Part shown: positions 8,863-17,128 of the stretch, piece after piece
How the letters are laid out: each line of letters opens with the position of its first letter
Numbering within the stretch: position 1 is the first letter of the stretch
NCBI GenBank assembly: GCA_041662785.1
Contig: JBAZRW010000003.1
Coordinates: 124,001-188,000 of the forward strand
Origin: Bdellovibrionales bacterium
GTDB taxonomy: Bacteria > Pseudomonadota > Alphaproteobacteria > UBA9219
Length of the DNA stretch: 64,000 nt
Reading direction: 5' to 3'
The notes under the pieces: model-generated
What the model saw: the letters and a program-made list of their open reading frames with translations, nothing else
What the model was told of the DNA's origin: nothing
The model's database searches: none
Position numbers and translations under genes: made by a program

Positions 8863-8982
8863 GGCTTTCAGGTGCTCTCTTTTGGCCTTTTCGTCAAGAG
8901 ACGGCGGGCTTTTTTTACGGCTTTTCTTTCCATGAGAGGGGCTGTAGTCTTTCATAACAAACGTAGAAGGACTCTTCCCCCC

Positions 8983-9777
8983 ATGCCCCTTTCTTTCTGT
9001 CCCCCCGAATTGCTGGCTTTGGCGCATCAACTGGCCGATGTCAGCGGCGATGTGATTCGCAGCTTTTACCGCACGTCCATGGCCGTTGAGGGGAAGGTCG
9101 ACCTTTCCCCCGTGACGGCTGCGGATCGCAAGGCCGAGCAGGTTTTGCACGTTATGCTGGCGCAAGAACGCCCCAACGACGGCATTATTGGCGAGGAGTT
9201 TGGGGTTGAGCGTGAAAACGCCGAATATGTGTGGGTTATTGACCCCATTGATGGGACTCGCGCCTTTGTCTCTGGCAAGCCTTTGTTCGGGACTTTGATC
9301 GCCTTATTGCATGAGGGTGTGCCCGTCATGGGCGTGATCGATCAGCCTATCTTGAAGGAGCGCTGGATCGGCGCGGCGGGGCATGAAACAACGCTGAACG
9401 GGCAGCGTTGCCGCACAAGGCCTTGCAGCCAGCTGCATGACGCGATTGTCTGCATGGGGCCGCAAGCCTTTCCGTTCGGTAATGCCGTGTCGTTGGATGC
9501 CTATCGCCGCGTGGCGAAGAAGGCCAAGACGACGACGGTGGGTGGCGATTGCTATTCCTATGGCCTTATCGCGTCCGGCCATATTGATTTATGTATTGAA
9601 CATGATTTGAGCCTGTATGATTTCGCCGCGCTTGTTCCCGTGGTGGAGGGGGCAGGGGGCTGCATAACGGATTGGCAGGGGCAAAAACTAACCCGCGAGT
9701 CCAAAGGTCAGATCCTTGCCGCCAGCGATAGCCGTCTTATCGAAGAAACCGTCACGTTGCTTGAAGGCGTTTTATGA
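8983..9777 (+). CDS. hisN: histidinol-phosphatase of the inositol monophosphatase family
   Basis: A Mg-dependent phosphatase of the IMPase fold. Metal-binding motifs are present: GEEFG, then WVIDPIDGTRAFVSG, and near the C-terminus DLSLYDFAALVPVVEGAGG. The WVIDPIDGT-R-AF variant and the SLYDFAA block match HisN-type histidinol-phosphatases of alphaproteobacteria (last phosphatase step of histidine synthesis) better than SuhB, though a related sugar-phosphatase role cannot be excluded. The start is the ATG at 8983, with AGAAGG upstream; earlier in-frame ATGs would run through pheA. Its stop overlaps the start of the next gene (ATGA). Confidence 0.85.
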   Translation: MPLSFCPPELLALAHQLADVSGDVIRSFYRTSMAVEGKVDLSPVTAADRKAEQVLHVMLAQERPNDGIIGEEFGVERENAEYVWVIDPIDGTRAFVSGKPLFGTLIALLHEGVPVMGVIDQPILKERWIGAAGHETTLNGQRCRTRPCSQLHDAIVCMGPQAFPFGNAVSLDAYRRVAKKAKTTTVGGDCYSYGLIASGHIDLCIEHDLSLYDFAALVPVVEGAGGCITDWQGQKLTRESKGQILAASDSRLIEETVTLLEGVL

Positions 9778-10745
9778 TCCGATTGGCGTCGTTTTTGGGG
9801 CTGATCGGGCTTGTCATTGCAACCTGTGTGATCGCTTGGTCGGGCTATGATCAAGTCCTGCAAGCGCTGCAGCAGGCCGGCTGGGGCATTGTCTGGACAA
9901 GCCTTTTCCATATTGTGCCGATGATGGCCTGCGTCCTTGGCTGGCAGGCCTTGCTGCCCGGACGGATTAAAGCGGGCAAACTTTTCTTCCTCTATGTCCT
10001 ATGGATCCGCGCTTCCATCAACAATTTGATGCCTGTCGCCCGCATCGGCGGCGAGATCGTCTCGGTGCGCGTGATGATGAAACACGGCATGCGCAAATCG
10101 CCCGCTATCGCTTCCACCGTCGTCGAAATCACAACCTCCGTCATCGCGCAATTCGTCTTTGTTTTGCTGGGCGTTTGGCTGTTTTTGATGCGTGTGGCGG
10201 ATCAAAGCGTGACCGCGCAATTGCTGTGGGGTCTTGTGATTACCGCGCCCGTCATCGGCGCGTTGCTTTATGTGCAGAAAATCGGCTTTTTCGGTCTGTT
10301 TGAGAAGCTTTTTCGCGCGCTTTTTCGTGACAAATGGGCCCGTTTTGCGGGCAGCGCCGCACGGCTGGATCACGCCGTCCGCACGATGTATCGGCGGCGC
10401 GGCAAGGCCTTTTACTGCTTTGTGATGCAGCTTATCTCATGGGCCTTGTGCAGCGTCGAGATTTGGTTGGCCCTGCATTATCTAGGACATCCGCTTTCGC
10501 TTTTGGAAAGCATGATGATCGAGGCGCTGATCCAAGCCACCAGCAGTGCGGCCTTTGTCGTGCCCGGCGCGTTGGGCGTGCAGGAAGCGGGATTCCTTTT
10601 GTTCGGCTCTATGCTTGGGCTGACGCCGGAAATTGCCGCTGCGCTCGCCGTCATTCGCCGCTGCCGTGATCTTCTTCTTTACGTTCCGGGCCTTATCGTC
10701 TGGCAGGTGCAAGAGGGGCGCTGGCTGCTGGAGAAGAAGAATTAA
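9774..10745 (+). CDS. flippase-like domain membrane protein, HpnL-like (LPG synthase TM family)
   Basis: A 323-residue protein with about eight hydrophobic segments. It belongs to the lysylphosphatidylglycerol synthase transmembrane/UPF0104 family: RASINNLMPVARIGGEIVSVR and the C-terminal VVPGALGVQEAGFLLFGSML are the typical conserved loops. Within this family the hopanoid-associated HpnL subgroup fits best by length and by the PVARIGGE block. No hopanoid genes lie nearby, so the substrate lipid is not assigned. It is translationally coupled to hisN by a 4-bp overlap. Confidence 0.78.
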   Translation: MIRLASFLGLIGLVIATCVIAWSGYDQVLQALQQAGWGIVWTSLFHIVPMMACVLGWQALLPGRIKAGKLFFLYVLWIRASINNLMPVARIGGEIVSVRVMMKHGMRKSPAIASTVVEITTSVIAQFVFVLLGVWLFLMRVADQSVTAQLLWGLVITAPVIGALLYVQKIGFFGLFEKLFRALFRDKWARFAGSAARLDHAVRTMYRRRGKAFYCFVMQLISWALCSVEIWLALHYLGHPLSLLESMMIEALIQATSSAAFVVPGALGVQEAGFLLFGSMLGLTPEIAAALAVIRRCRDLLLYVPGLIVWQVQEGRWLLEKKN

Positions 10746-10838
10746 TATAAGCTTTTGTTAACTATAGCCTTGTTACGCTATCATATCGACTTTGTTTTGT
10801 GATACAATGATGATTCTTAAGTCATAGGAATGAATACA

Positions 10839-11393
10839 ATGAAACCATGGTTCAACGCTAGAAAAGCCGCTCAAGTGGCCGCCTTTTTTGCTCAAAAGGA
10901 GGGTGGGAGAATTAATGTCCTCAAGTTGACAAAGCTCGTTTACTTGGCCGACAGAACCCATATGAAAGCATACGATTATCCAATTATTGGCGATGAGTTT
11001 GTTTCAATGCCTCATGGGCCAGTTAATTCAATGACATTGAATTACATTGATGGGTGTGTGTCTGAAAATAGTGGATGGGATGAATTCATAACAGATCGTG
11101 ATAGACACTGTGTTGGATTGACTAATATAAACACTACCGTTGATGATTTAGATGAGTTGAGTGAATCTGAAATAGCCACGCTGCAAGCCGTGTGGATTGA
11201 ATTTGGCCATATGGGGCAATTCGAAATACGGGATTGGACGCATAAAAATTGCCCCGAATGGGAAGATCCTGACGGTTCGTCGAATCCAATCCCCTATGAA
11301 CGTGTTTTTAAATATCTTGGAAAAACAAATGTTGAGTATTTGGGAGAGCGAATTAGGGAGGAAAGATGTGTGCGTGAAGCTTTTGTGGAATAA
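10839..11393 (+). CDS. Panacea (SocA-like, DUF4065) domain protein, likely antitoxin
   Basis: A 184-residue protein with the signature NVLKLTKLVYLADRTHMKAYDYPIIGDEF and MPHGPVNS near the N-terminus, which defines the Panacea/SocA domain. Panacea proteins are antitoxins that neutralise many unrelated toxins encoded next to them, and include the Caulobacter SocA proteolytic adaptor. The ATG at 10839 is chosen because AGGA lies 9 nt upstream; the ATG at 10830 has no spacing to it. Base composition is clearly more AT-rich than in the flanking hisN-hpnL and eno genes, which suggests acquisition by transfer. The next gene follows after 5 bp. Confidence 0.85.
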   Translation: MKPWFNARKAAQVAAFFAQKEGGRINVLKLTKLVYLADRTHMKAYDYPIIGDEFVSMPHGPVNSMTLNYIDGCVSENSGWDEFITDRDRHCVGLTNINTTVDDLDELSESEIATLQAVWIEFGHMGQFEIRDWTHKNCPEWEDPDGSSNPIPYERVFKYLGKTNVEYLGERIREERCVREAFVE

Positions 11394-11398
11394 GCACG

Positions 11399-11779
11399 AT
11401 GAGTTATTTCCCACAGAAAAAAGGAACCTTGCTGGTTCCTAGCGGTAATAAGAACCATTTGCACGTTATTATGACAGATTCATGCGCTGAGCATAAACAT
11501 TTACTCGTCAATGTTTCAACAATCTATCCTGAAACGTATTATGACAATGCCTGTGTTATTGAGATAGGAGAACATCCCTTTATCAAGCATCCAAGCTATG
11601 TCGTTTATCGTCAGGCAAGAATTGATAGAACTGAACATTTGATCAAATGCGTCAATGGGTGGGTGTTCAGACCAAGTCAGCCAGTGAGTGACGCTCTTTT
11701 GGAAAGAATTTTCGAAGGCTTTTTTCTCTCCCCCCATGTTTCAAGGTTGATCAAGAATTATCTTAGACAAACTTCTTAA
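11399..11779 (+). CDS. candidate toxin partner of the Panacea protein (small, PemK/MazF-like by inference)
   Basis: A 126-residue protein, KKGTLLVPSGNKNHLHVIMTD...HKHLLVNVSTIYP...HPFIKHPSYVVYRQARI, predominantly short beta strands followed by a C-terminal helical part (SDALLERIFEGFF). The opening 'KGTLLVPSG...HLHVIMTD' and 'SYVVYRQARI' resemble the SH3-like barrel layout of PemK/MazF/CcdB toxins, and I recall similar small proteins beside Panacea genes, but I cannot confirm a family. It starts 5 bp after the Panacea stop, so the pair is an operon with antitoxin first. It shares the AT-rich composition. Confidence 0.55.
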   Translation: MSYFPQKKGTLLVPSGNKNHLHVIMTDSCAEHKHLLVNVSTIYPETYYDNACVIEIGEHPFIKHPSYVVYRQARIDRTEHLIKCVNGWVFRPSQPVSDALLERIFEGFFLSPHVSRLIKNYLRQTS

Positions 11780-11865
11780 TTTTTCCCTCCTCCTTGTCTT
11801 TTGCGGGCAAGAGTGGTTAACTCTCCTTCTCATTCAAAAAATATCTCAACAGGGAGTCCTTACCT

Positions 11866-13143
11866 ATGTCCACCATTCTTCATGTTCATGGCCGCGAAAT
11901 TCTTGACAGCCGTGGCAACCCCACGGTGGAAGTCGATGTAGAGCTGGAGTCTGGCGCTTTTGGTCGTGCCGCCGTTCCTTCGGGCGCATCGACAGGCGCG
12001 CATGAGGCGGTTGAGCTTCGTGATGGTGATGCCGAGCGTTATCTGGGCAAGGGCACGATGCGTGCGGTTGAGCATGTGAACGGCGAGATTGCGGATGCCG
12101 TGATCGGCTATGATGCTCTTGATCAAATTGGCCTTGATGGCGTGTTGATCGAGCTGGACGGCACACCCAACAAGTCGCGTCTTGGCGCAAACGCCATTTT
12201 GGGCGTGAGCTTGGCGGCTGCGCGAGCCTCAGCGATGGAATGCGATCTTCCCTTTTACCGTTATGTTGGAGGGACGGCGGCTTCCTTGCTGCCTGTGCCC
12301 CAGATGAACATCATGAATGGCGGCGCTCATGCCGATAACCCCATCGATATCCAAGAGTTTATGATTATGCCCGTCGGCGGCGAAAGCGTCACCGATGCGA
12401 TCCGTATGGGCGCGGAAGTTTTCCATAGCCTTAAAAAGCTGTTGAAGGACGCGGGTCTGAACACCAACATCGGCGACGAGGGCGGCTTTGCGCCGAACCT
12501 GCGCTCAGCCGATGAGGCGCTTACCTATATCATGCGCGCCATTGAAAAGGCCGGCTATGCGCCGGGTGAGGATATCATGATCGCGCTGGATGCCGCCTCA
12601 AGCGAGTTCTTTAAGGACGGCCACTATGCCTTGACGGGCGAGCGCAAGACCTTAACGGCTCAGCAAATGGTTCGTTATTATGCCGATCTTTGTGACAACT
12701 TCCCCATTATCTCCATCGAAGACGGCATGGCCGAGGATGATTTTGAGGGCTGGGAGATGATGACCGAGGAGTTGGGCGAGCGTATCCAAATTGTTGGCGA
12801 TGACGTTTTTGTCACGAACCCTGTCCGCATCGCGGAAGGCATTGAACGCGGCATCGCGAACGCCGTTTTGATTAAGGTCAACCAGATTGGCACGCTTAGC
12901 GAAACGCTGGAAGCTGTCGAGATGGCGCACAAGGCGGGCTATCGCTGCGTGATGTCCCATCGCTCGGGCGAGACGGAAGATTCAACAATTGCGGATCTGG
13001 CTGTGGCGACGAATTGCGGGCAGATTAAGACCGGTTCGCTCTCACGCTCGGATCGCTTGGCCAAGTACAACCAATTGATGCGGATCGAAGAGCAGCTGGG
13101 CAAAATCGCCCGCTTTGCCGGAACGTCCGTCTTGATGGGCTGA
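11866..13143 (+). CDS. eno: enolase
   Basis: Catalyses 2-phosphoglycerate to phosphoenolpyruvate in glycolysis and is often a degradosome component. The 425-residue protein has the family blocks ILDSRGNPTVEVDV, PSGASTGAHEAVELRD, MNGGAHADNPIDIQEFM, IGDEGGFAPN, SIEDGMAEDDF, GDDVFVTNP, KVNQIGT (catalytic Lys) and SHRSGETEDSTIADLAV. Metal ligands in the ALDAASSEF, IEDG and GDD blocks are present. AGGGAG lies upstream of the ATG. ftsB follows after 13 bp, as in many alphaproteobacteria. Confidence 0.97.
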   Translation: MSTILHVHGREILDSRGNPTVEVDVELESGAFGRAAVPSGASTGAHEAVELRDGDAERYLGKGTMRAVEHVNGEIADAVIGYDALDQIGLDGVLIELDGTPNKSRLGANAILGVSLAAARASAMECDLPFYRYVGGTAASLLPVPQMNIMNGGAHADNPIDIQEFMIMPVGGESVTDAIRMGAEVFHSLKKLLKDAGLNTNIGDEGGFAPNLRSADEALTYIMRAIEKAGYAPGEDIMIALDAASSEFFKDGHYALTGERKTLTAQQMVRYYADLCDNFPIISIEDGMAEDDFEGWEMMTEELGERIQIVGDDVFVTNPVRIAEGIERGIANAVLIKVNQIGTLSETLEAVEMAHKAGYRCVMSHRSGETEDSTIADLAVATNCGQIKTGSLSRSDRLAKYNQLMRIEEQLGKIARFAGTSVLMG

Positions 13144-13156
13144 CGCTGCGCCCCCC

Positions 13157-13501
13157 ATGGTCAAGCGCCGGAAAAAACATAAGTGGGTGGGACAGCTTTT
13201 TTGGTCGTTGATCGGGGCCTCCTTGGTGGGGTATTTCCTTTATCATACGGTGCAGGGCGACCGTGGCTGGTTCGCCATGCTGCGCGTTCAAAACGAGATT
13301 AAAATCGGCGAGGCTAACCTTGCCCGTTTGACGAAGGAGCGGGAAGAGCTGGAACACCGCACGACGTTGCTCCGTGATAAGAGCATGGATCCCGATTTGC
13401 TGGATGAAAAGGCGCGTGAGCTTCTTAACTATTCCAAACCCAATGAAATTATCATCCTGACGCCACAGGATAAATCACCTGATTTACCAAAATCTCCCTG
13501 A
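13157..13501 (+). CDS. ftsB: FtsB/DivIC family septum formation initiator
   Basis: A 114-residue bitopic protein: a basic cytoplasmic N-terminus (MVKRRKKHKW), one transmembrane segment (about residues 11-28), and a periplasmic coiled coil (about 42-75, NEIKIGEANLARLTKEREELEHRTTLL), followed by a short DPDLLDEKARELLNY motif typical for DivIC-like proteins. FtsB bridges FtsQ and FtsL in the divisome. Position directly after eno is the standard gammaproteobacterial and alphaproteobacterial order and supports the call. Confidence 0.87.
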   Translation: MVKRRKKHKWVGQLFWSLIGASLVGYFLYHTVQGDRGWFAMLRVQNEIKIGEANLARLTKEREELEHRTTLLRDKSMDPDLLDEKARELLNYSKPNEIIILTPQDKSPDLPKSP

Positions 13502-13593
13502 CCTTTTGCTGCATTGCACACTCAGGGGTTTGCTTTTTTGGGTAAGACTGGCTAATCCCTTGTCTGTGAATAAGTTATAGTTTTGGAGCCTTA

Positions 13594-14622
13594 ATGAGTC
13601 ATAGGAAACAAGATATGAAATCATCTGCCAGTCTTAAAACTGTTGAGTCCACTTCCAGCCCAGCACAGAAGCTGGATCTCATTCGCTCATGGCGCGAGAT
13701 GTTGCTGATCCGCCGCTTTGAGGAAAAGGCCGCGCAACTGTACGGCATGGGCCTGATTGGCGGCTTCTGCCATCTGTACATCGGCGAGGAAGCCGTGACG
13801 ACAGGCGTTCTTTCTGCCATGAAGGAACAAGATTCCTGCGTCACCTCGTATCGCGATCACGGCCAAATGCTAATGATGGGTATGGACCCCAAGGGCGTGA
13901 TGGCTGAGCTGACGGGCCGCATCGGCGGTTATTCCAAAGGCAAGGGCGGCTCGATGCACATGTTCAGCGTCGAAAAACATTTTTACGGCGGCCACGGCAT
14001 TGTGGGCGCTCAGGTTCCCATTGGTACGGGGCTTGCGTTTGCCCATCGTTATAAGAAGGATGACGGCGTCTGCGTGACCTTTATGGGCGACGGCGCGACC
14101 AACCAAGGGCAGGTGTACGAAAGCTTTAATATGGCGGCTTTGTGGAAGCTGCCTATCGTGTACATCATCGAAAACAACCAATACGCCATGGGAACATCCA
14201 GAAAGCGTCATGCGGCGGGCGATCAAAGCCAGCGTGGCGAGGCCTATGGCATTCATGGTCATAAGGTCGATGGTCAGAATGTCGCCCAAGTCTATACGGC
14301 GGCGCTTGAGGCTATTGAACATGCCCGCTCTGGCAAAGGCCCTGTTTTGCTGGAGATGGACACCTACCGCTATCGCGGTCACGGCATGTCCGATCCTGCC
14401 AAATACCGCCCGAAAGAAGAGGTTGATGACTGGAAAGAAAACCGCGATCCTATCGACACGCTTCGCGCAAGGCTTTTGAAAGACAAGCTGGCGTCCGAGG
14501 ACGATTTGAAGAGCATTGAGAAAGAGATCAAAAAGATCGTGACCGATGCCGCCACGTTCGCGCAGGAAAGCCCCGAGCCTGACCCGTCCGAGCTTTGGAC
14601 AGACGTTTTGGCTGACGCGTAA
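13594..14622 (+). CDS. pdhA: pyruvate dehydrogenase E1 component, alpha subunit
   Basis: The E1 alpha subunit binds thiamine diphosphate and decarboxylates pyruvate. It is 342 residues. The ThDP motif runs from GDGATNQGQ (residues 165-173) to IIENNQYAMGTS (about 191-202); the regulatory-loop type sequence YRYRGHGMSDPAKYR is also present. GGAG lies 6 nt before the ATG. It is the first gene of the operon pdhA-pdhB-pdhC-GNAT-lpd. Two-chain (alpha plus beta) E1 is the alphaproteobacterial and mitochondrial type. Confidence 0.96.
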   Translation: MSHRKQDMKSSASLKTVESTSSPAQKLDLIRSWREMLLIRRFEEKAAQLYGMGLIGGFCHLYIGEEAVTTGVLSAMKEQDSCVTSYRDHGQMLMMGMDPKGVMAELTGRIGGYSKGKGGSMHMFSVEKHFYGGHGIVGAQVPIGTGLAFAHRYKKDDGVCVTFMGDGATNQGQVYESFNMAALWKLPIVYIIENNQYAMGTSRKRHAAGDQSQRGEAYGIHGHKVDGQNVAQVYTAALEAIEHARSGKGPVLLEMDTYRYRGHGMSDPAKYRPKEEVDDWKENRDPIDTLRARLLKDKLASEDDLKSIEKEIKKIVTDAATFAQESPEPDPSELWTDVLADA

Positions 14623-14646
14623 ATTAAAGGGAAAAGGAATAACGGT

Positions 14647-16017
14647 ATGACCATTGAAATTCTGATGCCTGCCTTGTCGCCTACGATGACCGAGGGGACT
14701 TTGGCGCGTTGGGTCAAGAACGAAGGCGATAAAGTCCGCAGCGGCGATGTGATCGCGGAGATCGAAACCGACAAGGCGACGATGGAAGTCGAAGCCGCCG
14801 ACGAAGGCGTGATTGGCAAGATTTTAATCCCTGCCGGATCGCAAGGTGTGGCGGTGAATACGCCTATCGCGCTTTTGCTGGAGGAGGGCGAGGACAGCGC
14901 CGCGATGGCCCAGCATGAGAGCAAGGCTGCGCCTATGGCTTCTGCTGCTGACTTTGCATCCGCTCCCGCCGCTGTTGCTGCTGCGCCTGCCGCTGCGCCG
15001 ATTGCTGACGATAGGACTTATGCAAAATACAAAACGCTGACGGTGCGTGAAGCCTTGCGCGAGGCGATGGGCGAGGAAATGCGCTGCAATGAAAATATCG
15101 TGTTGATGGGCGAGGAAGTGGCCGAGTACAACGGCGCTTACAAAGTCTCGCAAGGTTTGTGGGATGAGTTTGGTGATAGACGCGTGATCGACACGCCGAT
15201 TACCGAGATGGGTTTTGCCGGCCTTGGCGTTGGCGCGGCCTTTGGCGGCCTAACGCCGATTGTTGAGTTTATGACCATGAACTTTGCGATGCAGGCGATT
15301 GACCAGATCGTCAACTCTGCCGCCAAGACGCGTTATATGTCCGGCGGCCAGATGGGCTGCCCCATCGTGTTTCGCGGCCCCAACGGCGCGGCGGCGCGCG
15401 TCGCGGCGCAGCACTCGCAGTGCTATGCCAGCTGGTACGCGCATATTCCGGGCCTTAAAGTTATCGCGCCTTATGACAGCGCGGATGCGAAAGGCCTTTT
15501 GAAGAGCGCCATTCGTGATCCTAACCCCGTCATTTGCCTTGAACATGAAATGCTGTACGGCCAAAGCTTTGAGCTACCCGATGATGAGGACTTCACGGCT
15601 CCCATCGGCAAGGCGCGGATCATGCGTGATGGCAGCGACGTGACCATCGTGGCTTTCTCGCGCATGGTTGGCCATGCGTTAGAGGCGGCAGAGGTTTTAG
15701 CCGCCGAAGGTATCTCGGCAGAAGTCATCAATATGCGCACGTTGAGGCCCTTGGATACGGACACCATCGTGCAAAGCGTGATGAAGACGAACCGTCTTGT
15801 GGCCGTTGAGGAAAGCTGGCCCTTCGCGGGGATTGGCTCTGAAATCGCGGCGCAGATGATGGAACACGCGTTTGACTATCTGGATGCGCCGATGGTGCGT
15901 GTCCATGGCGCGGATGTGCCGATGCCCTATGCTGCCAATCTTGAAAAGCTGGCGCTGCCACAGCCTTCGGACATCGTCGACGCTGTCCGGCAGGTTTGCT
16001 ATAGAAAGGCGGCGTAA
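14647..16017 (+). CDS. pdhB: pyruvate dehydrogenase E1 component, beta subunit with N-terminal lipoyl domain
   Basis: A 456-residue fusion. Residues 1-80 are a lipoyl domain (MPALSPTMTEGTLARW, EIETDKATMEVEA) with the lipoylated Lys43. An Ala/Pro-rich flexible linker covers about 88-125. The rest is the transketolase-like E1 beta domain (LTVREALREAMGEEMRCNENIVLMGEEVAEYNGAYKVSQGL...). A lipoyl domain on E1 beta is known in several alphaproteobacteria, where E2 also carries one. Here it is the only lipoyl domain visible in the operon, because the following pdhC lacks one. AAGGA lies upstream of the ATG, 24 bp after pdhA. Confidence 0.96.
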   Translation: MTIEILMPALSPTMTEGTLARWVKNEGDKVRSGDVIAEIETDKATMEVEAADEGVIGKILIPAGSQGVAVNTPIALLLEEGEDSAAMAQHESKAAPMASAADFASAPAAVAAAPAAAPIADDRTYAKYKTLTVREALREAMGEEMRCNENIVLMGEEVAEYNGAYKVSQGLWDEFGDRRVIDTPITEMGFAGLGVGAAFGGLTPIVEFMTMNFAMQAIDQIVNSAAKTRYMSGGQMGCPIVFRGPNGAAARVAAQHSQCYASWYAHIPGLKVIAPYDSADAKGLLKSAIRDPNPVICLEHEMLYGQSFELPDDEDFTAPIGKARIMRDGSDVTIVAFSRMVGHALEAAEVLAAEGISAEVINMRTLRPLDTDTIVQSVMKTNRLVAVEESWPFAGIGSEIAAQMMEHAFDYLDAPMVRVHGADVPMPYAANLEKLALPQPSDIVDAVRQVCYRKAA

Positions 16018-16022
16018 ATCTG

Positions 16023-16094
16023 TTCCCTCCCCCTTGCGGGGCTTGACGCCGAAGGGAGTCAAGGCCGCTTGGCTGGTTAGGGAGGGGGGGGAGG
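16023..16094. repeat. palindromic element between pdhB and pdhC
   Basis: An outer stem of TTCCCTCCCCC with GGGAGGGGGGGAGGAA encloses a second stem (GCTTGAC / GTCAAGGC). It differs in sequence from the GTCATTCCCGCG repeats. It lies in the 132-bp gap before pdhC and could slow transcription or processing between the two cistrons. Confidence 0.6.
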
Positions 16095-16149
16095 AAAAGT
16101 CGAGAGCCCTTGCTCTGCATGAAGGGATATTTAAAGGAGACTATAGAAT

Positions 16150-17013
16150 ATGGGATCACCTGCAAAAGACCGCATCATCGCAAGCCCTCTGGCCAAACGT
16201 ATCGCCGAGCAAAATGGCGTTGACCTGCGCCTCATCATGGGATCGGGGCCTAATGGCCGTATTGTCCGTGCCGACGTGGAAAGCGCTGGCGCTGGCCGTT
16301 TGTCTCTTGTGGCCGCGCCGATCACTGGCGAAGCGCCTTATGACGCGATCCCCAACAGCGGGATGCGCAAAACCATTGCTAAGCGCTTGTCTGAATCTAA
16401 ACAAACCGTTCCGCATTTTTACCTGTCGGTCGATTGCGAAATTGACGATCTGCTGGCGCTTCGCGCCGCAGCGAATGAAGCCTCCGGCTCCAGAATCTCG
16501 GTCAACGATTGCGTAATCCGCGCGGTGGCTTTGGCGCTTAAAAAAGTGCCGGATGCGAATGCCAGTTGGACGAATGACGCCATCTTGCGTTATCGCCGCG
16601 CCGATATTGCGGTGGCCGTGGCCACGCCTTCGGGTCTGATCACGCCGATCATCAAGGGTGCGGAAGGTAAGCCGCTCGCGGCGCTTTCGGCTGAGATGAA
16701 AGACCTTGCCGCGCGCGCTAAGGAAGGCAAGCTTCGCCCCGATGAGTATCAGGGTGGTGGCTTTACGATTTCGAACCTTGGTATGTTTGGCGTGCGCGAT
16801 TTTGCTGCCATCATCAATCCGCCACAAGCCTGCATTCTGGCCGTCGGCGCGGGCGAGCAACGTCCCGTTGTGAAAAACGGCCAGCTGGCTGTTGCCACCG
16901 TGATGACCTGCACACTGTCCGTGGATCATCGCGCGGTCGATGGTGCGGTGGGCGCTCAGTTCCTCGCGGCTTTCAAAACACTCATCGAAAAACCCTATGG
17001 GTTGGTAGTGTAG
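16150..17013 (+). CDS. pdhC: dihydrolipoamide acetyltransferase (PDH E2) without a lipoyl domain
   Basis: The E2 core transfers acetyl from the lipoyl arm to CoA. The 287-residue protein starts almost directly with the peripheral subunit-binding domain (residues 8-45, RIIASPLAKRIAEQNGVDLRLI...GPNGRIVRADV), then a short linker, then the complete catalytic domain ending in DHRAVDG (His260, Asp264). The usual N-terminal lipoyl domain and linker (about 120-150 residues) are absent. The start is well supported: AAAGGAGA lies 8-10 nt before the ATG, and all three frames of the 132 bp upstream lack the lipoyl ETDKA motif. Transfer must therefore rely on the lipoyl domain of E1 beta. Confidence 0.92.
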   Translation: MGSPAKDRIIASPLAKRIAEQNGVDLRLIMGSGPNGRIVRADVESAGAGRLSLVAAPITGEAPYDAIPNSGMRKTIAKRLSESKQTVPHFYLSVDCEIDDLLALRAAANEASGSRISVNDCVIRAVALALKKVPDANASWTNDAILRYRRADIAVAVATPSGLITPIIKGAEGKPLAALSAEMKDLAARAKEGKLRPDEYQGGGFTISNLGMFGVRDFAAIINPPQACILAVGAGEQRPVVKNGQLAVATVMTCTLSVDHRAVDGAVGAQFLAAFKTLIEKPYGLVV

Positions 17014-17022
17014 GGAACAATT

Positions 17023-17112
17023 AAACGGGATCCCCGCTTTCGCGGGGATGACGCTAAAGGGGAATTTTTCCATAAAAACCCCGTCATTCCCGCGAAAGCG
17101 GGAATCCAGTTT
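17023..17112. repeat. paired palindromic repeat between pdhC and the GNAT gene
   Basis: AAACGGGATCCCCGC...GCGGGGATGAC is followed, in inverted order, by GTCATTCCCGC...GCGGGAATCCAGTTT. The repeat sits inside the pdh operon. Confidence 0.75.
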
Positions 17113-17128
17113 TTTTAAAGGAACAACC

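Noticed and set aside
8863..8955. A 31-residue N-terminal extension of PheA
   Set aside because: Lys/Ser-rich, absent from the family as I know it, and weakly supported by ribosome sites; it would also overlap the likely promoter of the divergent hisN.
16018..16149. A hidden lipoyl domain of E2 lost by frameshift upstream of pdhC
   Set aside because: No lipoyl motif in any frame of the 132 bp, stops are frequent, and pdhC has its own strong ribosome site.
17048..17128. N-terminal extension of the GNAT protein
   Set aside because: The extra 27 codons translate the palindromic repeat; AAAGGA is correctly placed for the ATG at 17129.
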